A stretch of DNA of 64,000 nucleotides from Corynebacterium pseudogenitalium (GTDB taxonomy: Bacteria; Actinomycetota; Actinomycetes; Mycobacteriales; Mycobacteriaceae). Shown piece by piece: positions 8,943 to 16,276 of the stretch. The position numbers and the translations under genes are program-made. Every line of letters begins with the position of its first letter. Positions within the stretch are counted from its first letter, which is position 1. The notes beneath the pieces were generated by a model that ran no database searches, was not told where the DNA came from, and worked only from the letters and a program-made list of their open reading frames with translations. The stretch lies in contig NZ_CP072934.1 of the NCBI RefSeq assembly GCF_024453815.1, positions 1,674,001 through 1,738,000 of the forward strand, read 5' to 3'.

Positions 8943-9707
8943 CAAACTCAACCCCGCCAATGGATCGATTTCTTGATGAATCTGTCCTTGCTGACTTCAC
9001 AGCGTTGCGTATGACCGCGTTCGGTAAAACCGTGATCGACATTGCTAATGACCCAGCATTCGACACGTGGACGTTTTCACAAAAGGTGCTCTACGCACTA
9101 GATAAGGAAGTCGCGGCCAGGCGTGAACGACGCATCAACAAACTTTTGAAAGCATCCCGATCGCCAAACCTTGATGCTTGTCTTGAAAACGTGGTGTGCA
9201 CACCTGCCCTCAACATCAACCCGGAGCAAATCAGCCGACTCGCTCATGGTCAATGGTGCCATTTGGGACAAAACATTGTCATCCTGGGCAAATCCTGAAG
9301 TCGGCAAGACCTACCTGGCCCAAGCATTAATCAACGCGGCATGCCGCAACGATTACTCCGCGAGTTTCTACCGCACGGACATGCTTGCAGCACAACTTGC
9401 AGTCTTACAGCCCGATAACCCCACCCGGTTGAAGTTCATTGAGCAACTCCACAACGTGGACGTACTTGTCCTGGATGACTTTTTAACCACGCCGATTGAT
9501 GCTGCCACGGCGCATCAGATATTTAATATCCTCGCCGCGCGCGAACATACCGGCTCGACGATTGTGACCTCCCAGTTCACCCCGAAAGACTGGTATGCGT
9601 CGATTCCTGACGCGGTCATTGCAGAGTCGATTCTCAACCGGCTTGTCGTTGGTGCTGAGATCATCACGCTGGAAGGACCGAATATGCGCTTAGAAGCCAA
9701 CGAGTAA
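8939..9707 (+). pseudogene. istB: IS21 helper ATPase IstB, frameshifted in Walker A
   Basis: The AAA+ helper of IstA is split over two frames. The first frame (8939-9298) ends ...NIVILGKS-stop, and the second (from about 9290) resumes VGKTYLAQALINAA. Together they would give the P-loop GKSxVGKT, so a single extra base within about 9289-9302 breaks the ATP-binding loop itself. Downstream, Walker B is intact (VLVLDDFLTTPID), as is the sensor region TIVTSQFTPKDWY. Unless this is a sequencing error or is corrected by recoding, the element cannot make a working helper and depends on one made elsewhere. Confidence 0.85.
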
Positions 9708-9819
9708 CCCTCCAACGTCTCCGTGGCCCCTGGGTGATCCCTGCGCTACCGGGTACTCACTCAGGTGCTACCGGATACTCACCACGCCGCTACCATTTCA
9801 GTCTTCTAAACAATCGCCT

Positions 9820-10819
9820 CTTCGACCATGCCCACACGCATGTCACGATTTACCAGATCATCGATGATGCCAGCAGATTTGATGTCGGAACCACAGCATT
9901 CGCTCTACCGGAAAACGGTGCTGATGCGCGCGCTACGCTGGCCGCAGCGTTCGCCGCCTACGGCAAACCCCAAGAAATCCTTTCTGACAATGGCGATGCG
10001 TTCGCCACCTACCACCGGGGTTTTCTCTCTGCTACTGAAACTTGGCTCGCCAGCCAAGGCGTACTTGCTATTGCTGGATTCGCACCGACAACCCAGGGAA
10101 AAGACGAGCGATCTCACCGTACGTTGACCCAGTTCCTCGATGCACGCCACCCAGCAAGCCTTGCTGAGGTCAACACCTATCTGGCCGAATATCGCCAGGT
10201 ATACAACGAACAACGACGGCACCAATCACTGCTGGTCGGCAAGATGCACATCACACCACGCCAGGCTTTCGATACCTTCCCCAAGGCACCGTCGCCTACG
10301 CATCCACTCGATCCTGATCAAATCTGGGCCCGCGTAGTTGCCTATAACCAAGCACACAATCCTCAAGCTATATCCAAAATGCCAAACAGCCCCGTGGAAG
10401 CGGCAACTTCACACGAGGCCAACACCGATGACATGGCAGCTCAGCAAGGCATACCTCCCACCGACACCTCCACACTAACGGCGCCGACGCCACAATCAAC
10501 AAACCATTGGGGCATCCCAGACCAGCTCTGCGTGAGCAAAGACGGCGTTGTACGCGTATGCGGTTTCGGTCTCTACATTGGTCTGAGGTTTAAAAACCGT
10601 CGGCTCTACTCGACAGTCACAGTCGATAATGTTGCGGAGTTCTACACGGCCCATGCTGGTGAATTCCTCTTCAGCGTGCCCCTTCCGATCACGTTGAGCC
10701 ACAGGCCGCCAGGTGGTCAGATCAACATTAACCTCGTCGAAGGAATGAAACATCGCCAACCACCGCGGATGAACCCGAAATTATCCAAGCCCCGGCCGAA
10801 ACGCAGGCTGCAACCGTAA
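9820..10819 (+). pseudogene. IS481-family transposase, C-terminal part (interrupted)
   Basis: Continuation of the transposase broken at 7154. It carries the remaining DDE residues: the second Asp in ILSDNGDAF and the Glu in TQGKDERSHRTL. The C-terminal third, after the rve core, has a Thr/Ser/Pro-rich linker and a small beta-rich domain (KDGVVRVCGFGLYIG), which is common in long IS481 transposases. The reading frame itself has no damage, so precise loss of the IS21-family element would restore a complete gene. It has no start codon of its own in this context. Confidence 0.9.
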
Positions 10820-10906
10820 GCCGCTAGAAGTGCCCAAGAACACCATGGATTCCGTGTCCAAAAAGACACCGGACTCCGTGTCCAAAAACCCTATGGACAT
10901 AACACA

Positions 10907-10919
10907 TCTAGACTGCGTA
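10907..10919. repeat. Right target-site duplication of the IS481-family element
   Basis: TCTAGACTGCGTA, identical to 6582-6594. Bases 10920-11030 after it contain no gene; an eight-codon frame (11012-11038) behind a GGGAGG box runs into the next gene's start. Confidence 0.8.
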
Positions 10920-11030
10920 TGTAATCACACTAATTTGTCATACACCCAACCTAATCACGATGTAGGTATAGAACCTGCTATTCCCGTATAACCAGCGGCG
11001 GGAGGTCGCATATGCCACATTGCGGTCGCC

Positions 11031-11900
11031 GTGATTAGACTGCTTTGCATGGTCCTTGTCCGGAATTATCATCGCTACCGCACACCGTCAGTGCTTTACC
11101 GGTCCTTGGCTGAGTTTTATGATTCGCCAATTACCCCTGGAATTCAAGTAATACCGTGTGGGAAGCACCTGCTCGAAGTGATGCTATCCGATCGTGGTGC
11201 CACCACAACTATTGTTATTTTCCATGCAGCAGCCGGCCTAGACACTGAGCTCCCCCTATTCGTAGGCCAGCAGTTGACGAACGATCTAGACGCCAACATC
11301 ATTTTTGTATCCGATCCACTTTTAGGCCGTGATAGCCCAATCGGTTGGTTCACTGGCGCCCCTGACTTAGCGCTGCAAGACGAACTTGTCAAACTAATCA
11401 AGCACATTCAAAGTGGACTCAAGTATGCAAACCATCTTTGTTTTTACGGCCCGTCAGCAGGAGGTTTTGCAGCCCTTTACTTCTCCCATCATTTTCCGCA
11501 TTCACTAGCGATATCGGCTAACCCTCAAACTAATATTTGTAATTATCAGGCGAACAAAGTGAAAGAGTTCTTGGATAGCAGCTGGGCCGGAGCATCCATT
11601 TCAGAGATTCCTGCAACAACCAACTTGCTACCGATGTACACAACCTCTTTCCCTAACCACGTCGCGTATTTGCAATGCGTCAATGACACCCTACATTTAG
11701 AGAAGCACGCGCGCCCCTGGGCCAAGGCAACTGAAAAATACGCAGACCGACGCGCATTTATCGTCGATGACTGGGGGGCGGGTCACGCTCCGCCTCCGGC
11801 TTTTTTGCTTCGTGGCATTTTGGAATACGCAGTAGCCCTCGGAGGCGACTGGCCAACCTTGCTAGCTGATGAGCTATTTACGCCTGAACTTCCGGAGTAA
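11031..11900 (+). CDS. Alpha/beta-hydrolase-fold protein of the envelope locus
   Basis: A 289-residue protein with a nucleophile elbow GPSAGG near residue 140 preceded by LCFYG and followed by FAALYFSHHF, and a likely catalytic His in DDWGAGHAPP near 250. It resembles hydrolase-like proteins of capsule and glycoprotein-export loci (Asp2 or XcbB/CpsF-type accessory proteins), which can act as O-acetyl or acyl enzymes on glycans; the exact substrate is unknown. The start is uncertain: GTG at 11031 has no good ribosome site, and the strong GGGAGG at about 11000 belongs to an ATG at 11012 in another frame whose eight-codon frame overlaps this GTG. The ends of this gene and wecB overlap by 23 bases. 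AT-rich, probably acquired with the neighbouring glycan genes. Confidence 0.6.
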   Translation: MIRLLCMVLVRNYHRYRTPSVLYRSLAEFYDSPITPGIQVIPCGKHLLEVMLSDRGATTTIVIFHAAAGLDTELPLFVGQQLTNDLDANIIFVSDPLLGRDSPIGWFTGAPDLALQDELVKLIKHIQSGLKYANHLCFYGPSAGGFAALYFSHHFPHSLAISANPQTNICNYQANKVKEFLDSSWAGASISEIPATTNLLPMYTTSFPNHVAYLQCVNDTLHLEKHARPWAKATEKYADRRAFIVDDWGAGHAPPPAFLLRGILEYAVALGGDWPTLLADELFTPELPE

Positions 11901-13041
11901 ACTCCGCGATTCGTTCACCAACGCCAACTAGCTCCGCAATCGCGGCTACCGCGCGTTTGGCAGCGTGACCGTCACCGTATGGGTTCACTGCATTTGCCAT
12001 CGCGTCATAGGCAGCGGGTTGATCGAGCAGGTTCTTGGCCTCTGCCACGATGCGCTTACGGTCAGTTCCCACGAGCTTGACGGTACCTGCGACTACTGCC
12101 TCAGGGCGTTCCGTATTCTCACGCATGACCAGGACTGGTTTTCCTAGCGAAGGCGCTTCCTCCTGGACTCCGCCGGAGTCAGTCAGCACTAGGTAGGCAC
12201 GGTTCAGCAATGCGGTGAACTGATCGTACGGCAGTGGATCTGTAATGATCACATTTGGCAGGTCTTCGACAAGCGGCAACACGGCATTGCGAACCTTTGG
12301 GTTCAGGTGCAAAGGCAGCGTGAAGACGTGGTCCGTGTATTCAGACGCCAGATCTCGCACCGCGCCACCGATTTCCTTCATTGCTTCGAGGTTTTCACGT
12401 CGGTGGGTCGTCACTAGGACCACCTTTTGATCAGTTTCGGTGAGCTGCTGGAGGCGGGCGTCGTCAAAGTTCACATCCCAGCCCGATGCGACAAGCAAAG
12501 CATCGATGACGGTGTTGCCTGTAACGACAATGTCCTTCGTCCGGAAGTTCTCACGGCGCAGGTTTTCACGAGATTCCTCGGTTGGCGCCAGGTGCAAACT
12601 TACCACCTGACCAATAATCTTACGGTTCGCTTCCTCTGGGAATGGCGAAAAAATATTGCCAGTTCGAAGACCTGCTTCTAAGTGCACGATCTTTACGCCA
12701 CGATGGAATCCAGCCAATGCTGCTGTCATCGCAGTAGAGGTATCACCCTGAGAAATGATGACATCCGGTTGCTCCTGTTCGATGACTGCGTCAAGTCCCT
12801 GCATCGCACGAGATACAAGCTCGTTGAGAGTCTGCCCTGGCTTCATCAGACCCAAGTCATGGTCGGGGTGAATGTCGAATCGCTTGTTTACCTGTTCCAG
12901 CATTTCCTTATGCTGACCAGTAGACACCACCACGGATTGGAAGCGGTCATCAGCTTCGAACGCTTTGACTACCGGGGCTACCTTGATCGCTTCCGGACGG
13001 GTCCCGTAAATCGTCATTACTTTGGGCTTTGCTTCAGACAC
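11878..13041 (-). CDS. wecB: UDP-N-acetylglucosamine 2-epimerase (non-hydrolysing)
   Basis: A 387-residue protein of the usual WecB/MnaA length that interconverts UDP-GlcNAc and UDP-ManNAc in the cytoplasm. Family motifs are clear: YGTRPEAIKVAPV at the N-terminus, GDTSTAMTAAL near 100, HLEAGLRTGN near 120, PEEANRK near 135, TTHRRENL near 213 and TDSGGVQEEAPSLGKPVL near 290. UDP-ManNAc is used in surface glycans, which fits the glycosyltransferase operon on the other side of the insertion sequences. The gene is GC-richer than that operon and marks the return to core-like composition. Confidence 0.95.
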   Translation of the reverse strand: MSEAKPKVMTIYGTRPEAIKVAPVVKAFEADDRFQSVVVSTGQHKEMLEQVNKRFDIHPDHDLGLMKPGQTLNELVSRAMQGLDAVIEQEQPDVIISQGDTSTAMTAALAGFHRGVKIVHLEAGLRTGNIFSPFPEEANRKIIGQVVSLHLAPTEESRENLRRENFRTKDIVVTGNTVIDALLVASGWDVNFDDARLQQLTETDQKVVLVTTHRRENLEAMKEIGGAVRDLASEYTDHVFTLPLHLNPKVRNAVLPLVEDLPNVIITDPLPYDQFTALLNRAYLVLTDSGGVQEEAPSLGKPVLVMRENTERPEAVVAGTVKLVGTDRKRIVAEAKNLLDQPAAYDAMANAVNPYGDGHAAKRAVAAIAELVGVGERIAEFTPEVQA

Positions 13042-13162
13042 AGCTTCCTCAATGCGGTTCGTAGTTACAAGAACACCTTTTAATCTAGTGCAGATAACAG
13101 ACTTAGGCCATTAATCCCCCGCACTCACCACTGTCACTTTTGAAAAATGTACTATGGCACCC

Positions 13163-13411
13163 ATGATTCAATTCGTTGTCGGAGCAGCCGCCGGGTACGT
13201 GTTCGGCACGAAAGCCGGTCGCAAGCGCTATCACCAGATTGTCAACGCCACGCAAAAGGCGGTGAACTCGCCGGTGGCCAAACAAGTAGTGTCCTCCACC
13301 CGTAAGGCCATCGCGAACAAGATCGATCCGGAACCCCGCATGCGCGAAATCAAGGACTTGCGCGGTAAGCGGGGGGACCAAAACCAGATCCTGGAACCCG
13401 ACGAAGACTAA
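13163..13411 (+). CDS. Small conserved corynebacterial protein (YtxH-like)
   Basis: An 82-residue protein starting MIQFVVGAAAGYVFGTKAGR. The glycine-rich hydrophobic start followed by KAGRKRY is typical of small YtxH-like membrane-associated proteins of mycolic-acid bacteria; function unknown. An ATG at 13154 is also in frame, but TACTAT (13150-13155) overlaps it and would place the transcript start at about 13162, so ATG 13163 as a leaderless start is more likely. The C-terminus is charged (ends EPDED). It overlaps the convergent ppx gene by four bases. Confidence 0.72.
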   Translation: MIQFVVGAAAGYVFGTKAGRKRYHQIVNATQKAVNSPVAKQVVSSTRKAIANKIDPEPRMREIKDLRGKRGDQNQILEPDED

Positions 13412-14367
13412 TTAGCCAACGAGGCCACGATGCCGTCGAGGATGTCTTTCTCACTGATCACAATCGAGTCAAGACCAGTGAGATCCTCGGCGGCTTTTAA
13501 TATTTCCTCGACGACGGCGGCGCCGGCGGGGATGACGTCGGCACGCCCGGGGTGGATCACCGGGTGATCTTTGCGCTCCTGCACGCTCAGAGCCTGGATC
13601 TTCGCGATGGTGGCGCGTAGGTCGTCGAAGGTGAGGCGTGAGAGGTGGATGCGGGATGGGTCGTACTCGGGAAGGCGCTGGGTGAGCGCGGAGAGCGTCG
13701 TAAAGGTGCCGGCGCAGCCGACCACCGCGCGGGCCTTCGCCATGTTGACCACCGCTGCCGCATGCTGCACCTGCTCGCGGGCGTAGTCGCGGGCCGCGCG
13801 CAGCTCCTCGGGCGCTGGCGGGTCCGAGCGCAAGAAACGCTCCGTGAGGCGCACGCACCCCATCTGGGTGGAGATGCGGCCCTCGATGGTGTCGCCGTTG
13901 CCTACTACGAACTCGGTCGAGCCACCGCCTAAGTCGATGACGCAGAAGGGGCCGTCGTCGTTGGGAAGGTCCATCGTGGCGCCGATGAAGGAAAGCTGGG
14001 CTTCTTCCTCCCCCGTGATCACCTCAGCCTGTGTGCCGGGCTGGATCCGACTGAGCAGCACGCGGGTCATGTCGAAGAAGACGTCGCGGTTGGAGGCGTC
14101 GCGGGTCGCGGAGGTAGCGACCATGCGCACGCGCTGGACGCCCTCGGCGAGCATGCGCTCAGTGTAGGTAGCGAGCGCCTTACGGGTGCGCTCAATCGCC
14201 TCCGGGTTAAACGCGCCCGTCTCGTCCACGCCCTGCCCCAAGCGCACGATGATGTTCTCGCGGCAGACTTCCTCGAACGTGTTCGTCTCGGAGTCGAAGC
14301 GGGTGATCAGGAGGCGGATGGAGTTCGTGCCGCAGTCGACCGCTGCAAGCGTTACCGGCTGGCTCAT
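13408..14367 (-). CDS. ppx: Exopolyphosphatase / Ppx-GppA family phosphatase
   Basis: A 319-residue Ppx/GppA phosphatase with the ASKHA fold. The N-terminal phosphate loop is VDCGTNSIRLLI, the second loop is VIDLGGGSTEF near 142, and VGCAGTFTTL near 214 completes the set. The length matches the short actinobacterial form without the C-terminal HD domain, which cleaves short polyphosphates. Its start overlaps the stop of the DUF501 gene by four bases, so the two are translated in step. In related genomes this pair follows eno and ftsB; here an island separates them. Confidence 0.92.
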   Translation of the reverse strand: MSQPVTLAAVDCGTNSIRLLITRFDSETNTFEEVCRENIIVRLGQGVDETGAFNPEAIERTRKALATYTERMLAEGVQRVRMVATSATRDASNRDVFFDMTRVLLSRIQPGTQAEVITGEEEAQLSFIGATMDLPNDDGPFCVIDLGGGSTEFVVGNGDTIEGRISTQMGCVRLTERFLRSDPPAPEELRAARDYAREQVQHAAAVVNMAKARAVVGCAGTFTTLSALTQRLPEYDPSRIHLSRLTFDDLRATIAKIQALSVQERKDHPVIHPGRADVIPAGAAVVEEILKAAEDLTGLDSIVISEKDILDGIVASLAN

Positions 14368-14918
14368 GCGAGGTGCTCCCCCGCCTCAGCAAGCGTGATG
14401 CCGAGGTCTTCGAGCGTCGGCCAGTCGGCAGGAATCGCGGTGCCACGCAGGTTGCCGTGCTCGGCAGCGAGCGCCACAGCCTCGGTACCGAACCGGAAGT
14501 GCTCCGGGCCCTCCGCCAACGCGTACGCAATCAGCACGTGCAGGCACTTCACGCGGTCCGGCATACCGCCGCCGGAGAAGTCCGTACCCAAGTCCTCAAT
14601 CTCGTTGCGCTTCGCCAAAAAGTACTCGTGGGCGCGGCGATAGTCCTTCTGCAAGTCCTCGTCCTCGGCCAGGCGGGCCTCCATCCACTTCATCACCTGA
14701 GCGCCCTCCAAACGCGAAGCCTCGGCCGTGAGACGGCGGTCCGTCAGGTAGTAGAGCGTGGGGAACGGAGTGCCGTCGTCAAGCTTGGGTGCAGTCTTGA
14801 CCACCGCAGGCTGGCCGTCCGGCGTGCGGTAGGAAATTTCTAGCACACCGCGGGGCGCGCGGCCGAGCTGCTCCTGAATGATATTGAGATCCTCTTGAGT
14901 CGGTTGCATGAGCAACAT
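14364..14918 (-). CDS. DUF501 family protein
   Basis: A conserved actinobacterial protein of about 184 residues. DUF501 features are IIQEQLGRAPRGVLEISYR near the start, PTLYYLTDRRLTAEASRLEG in the middle, and a C-terminal segment PDRVKCLHVLIAYALAEG that resembles the Cys/His-containing end of the family. Biochemical role unknown; the constant linkage to eno, ftsB and ppx suggests a housekeeping task. Two ATG codons (14918 and 14909) are possible; neither has a strong ribosome site, and the frame also extends upstream to 14990. Confidence 0.85.
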   Translation of the reverse strand: MLLMQPTQEDLNIIQEQLGRAPRGVLEISYRTPDGQPAVVKTAPKLDDGTPFPTLYYLTDRRLTAEASRLEGAQVMKWMEARLAEDEDLQKDYRRAHEYFLAKRNEIEDLGTDFSGGGMPDRVKCLHVLIAYALAEGPEHFRFGTEAVALAAEHGNLRGTAIPADWPTLEDLGITLAEAGEHLA

Positions 14919-15007
14919 TGTTCCACACGGGGTGGGCGGCGGTGGAACGGTGCGGCGGAGGTGGGTTGAGGCTTCAGCTGCTTCTTGCACAATCAGTCAT
15001 GGGGGCA

Positions 15008-15036
15008 TTGCCTAACTGACTAAGGTTGCGTAGAAT
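15008..15036 (+). promoter_or_regulatory. Sigma-A type promoter of the small RNA
   Basis: TTGCCT (15008-15013), a 17-base spacer, then TAGAAT (15031-15036). Transcription would start at about 15041-15044, just before the closing stem of the RNA. No open frame follows. Confidence 0.7.
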
Positions 15037-15043
15037 GTGTATC

Positions 15044-15142
15044 ACAGCACCAACCCGAGAAGGATACAGCTGGGTTCCCGAATGGGAGTAGGGTCAAACG
15101 ACCTGAGAATTCCTTTGCTCCAAGGGTTGGTGTTTTACTTTT
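15044..15142 (+). ncRNA. Putative structured small RNA (about 97 nt)
   Basis: The predicted transcript begins with CACCAACCC (15048-15056) and closes with the exact complement GGGTTGGTG (15124-15132), which runs straight into TTTTACTTTT, so the closing stem doubles as terminator. Between the arms are further pairings: AAGGA near 15060 with TCCTT near 15111, TTCCC(gaat)GGGA near 15075, and GGTC(aaac)GACC near 15092. It lacks the C-rich loops of 6C RNA and the conserved core of the signal-recognition RNA, and I cannot match it to a named family. It lies between DUF501 and the 3' end of the DUF3644 gene and points towards the latter. The region 14919-15007 upstream holds no gene. Confidence 0.62.
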
Positions 15143-15163
15143 CGAAGGCGATTTGCGGCTCAG

Positions 15164-16180
15164 TTATTTTGTATTAATTTTCCTTCTTAACTGATCAAGA
15201 CAGTGACCAGGGTCTTTTTCAACTTGATGCGCGATAAATTCGACTGCTGCCTCGGAATATATCCAATTGCTCGTTTTCTCTCCCGCAGTCTTACGGTCGT
15301 AGGAGAAGCGCTCATCGCCTTTCATCTCGTACGCTTTGGTAAAGAGCTGGAAAGCATACGTAGTAAACTTCTCTTTCACTGAACCATTGAAGCAAAAAGT
15401 AATGCCTCTTTTCTTTAACAAAGAATCGATCTTTTTAGTCGCGTTACCAGCAGTATAAGGATAAAAGCTAACGGCATCTTTCACATCCTTGACGATGGCG
15501 ATGCCATGCTCCGATCCGTTTTGAATGTAAACATTCAAATCTGCATCATTCTTCTTTTTAACCAGCCTCAACGAGGTCTCGTAAGTCGCCGCGATCCTCT
15601 GATTTCCTTCAGCCCCGATAGCATCCGCAACATCTTTCCGCCGGGCAAGTAGTTCCTGCGCAACTGCAGCGTCATACTTTGTCCGAATAACGTCAGGAAC
15701 GATTGCACCTCTTCTCATTGCCAAGGCCAACCGATTGTCTGGGATGAGCTCGCTTACCGAACGGTTATGCAATTCCCAAAGCTTGTCCGCATAGTTTTCC
15801 ACGCACGACTGCAAGAAGGGCCCATAAAACAAGTCGTACTCGTCTGTAATGAAGTGCGTGTTCGTATTACGAAACTCCATCACATTCTTCATGTTTACCC
15901 GAAGAGGATCCTTCTCATTCGTAAAAACCCTCTTCAAACAATCGGAAAGAGCAAGAGTCCTACTAGGATCATCTTTGAAGTAAATTGAATCAATGCCCCA
16001 CTTTCTGATCATGTGAGCTTTCAGCATCAGCTCCCAAGCATTGCACAACAAAATCGAACAACTTTCCGCACCGTATTTTAAGCTCGGTCGATTGTACAGT
16101 TCGACAGCAAGAACAAACGCCTCCTCACTCTTATCCAGCAAGCGGGTAATTGTCTGCTCGTTTCCTTCATCGATACACAT
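15164..16180 (-). CDS. DUF3644 protein with HEPN-like R-x4-H motif (putative toxin)
   Basis: A 338-residue protein. The N-terminal half matches the DUF3644 pattern: LLDKSEEAFVLAVELYN, then SILLCNAWELMLKAHMIRKW, FTNEKDPLRVNMKNV and MEFRNTNTHFI near residue 110. The last contains R-N-T-N-T-H, an R-x4-H arrangement like the active site of HEPN RNases; this is seen in the sequence, but the functional reading is inference. No signal or membrane segment is evident. The gene follows the XRE-ImmA/IrrE gene by 96 bases on the same strand, like the toxin position in COG2856 two-gene modules. The AT-rich composition contrasts with ftsB and DUF501 on either side, suggesting transfer. Confidence 0.8.
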   Translation of the reverse strand: MCIDEGNEQTITRLLDKSEEAFVLAVELYNRPSLKYGAESCSILLCNAWELMLKAHMIRKWGIDSIYFKDDPSRTLALSDCLKRVFTNEKDPLRVNMKNVMEFRNTNTHFITDEYDLFYGPFLQSCVENYADKLWELHNRSVSELIPDNRLALAMRRGAIVPDVIRTKYDAAVAQELLARRKDVADAIGAEGNQRIAATYETSLRLVKKKNDADLNVYIQNGSEHGIAIVKDVKDAVSFYPYTAGNATKKIDSLLKKRGITFCFNGSVKEKFTTYAFQLFTKAYEMKGDERFSYDRKTAGEKTSNWIYSEAAVEFIAHQVEKDPGHCLDQLRRKINTK

Positions 16181-16276
16181 ATCACCAAAGTTTACTCGAA
16201 TCGATGCGCAAAGACGTTCTAATATCGATCCCTTTGGTTTCGCTGCGCACCCTGTCCTGCCTGCGCTTTCTAAAAC

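Larger units (their letters stand above)
7155..9812 (+). mobile_element. IS21-family insertion sequence (2658 bp)
   Basis: The ends are TGTT (7155) and AACA (9812). Each end carries three GGTAGC boxes at a 22-base period, pointing inward: left 7173, 7195 and 7217 (a further box near 7252), and the same 18-16-16 spacing on the right when read as reverse complement. Such multiple terminal repeats are a hallmark of IS21. The element carries istA followed by istB with a four-base overlap, on the plus strand. It lies in the same orientation as the transposase gene it broke. Its istB is frameshifted. Confidence 0.93.
6595..10906 (+). mobile_element. IS481-family insertion sequence, split by an IS21-family element
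   Basis: Both ends read 5'-TGTG inward, and an 18-base perfect inverted repeat TTTTTGGACACGGAGTCC lies just inside them (6611-6628 and 10871-10888). TTTTTGGAC recurs at 6634 and 6659 on the left, and a further near-copy lies at about 10845-10862 on the right, giving multiple subterminal repeats. A direct repeat flanks the element. Without the inner element (2658 bases plus a 7-base duplication) it would be about 1.65 kb with one transposase gene. The insertion lies between the glycosyltransferase operon and the alpha/beta-hydrolase gene. Confidence 0.88.

Noticed and set aside
6595..10906. Prophage or integrative element
   Set aside because: Only two insertion sequences with their own ends are present; no integrase, phage structural genes or tRNA attachment site.
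15044..15142. Small RNA as 6C RNA, signal-recognition RNA or a tRNA
   Set aside because: It has no C-rich loops, no GGTCAGGTCCGGAAGGAAGC-like core, and no cloverleaf; left unnamed.
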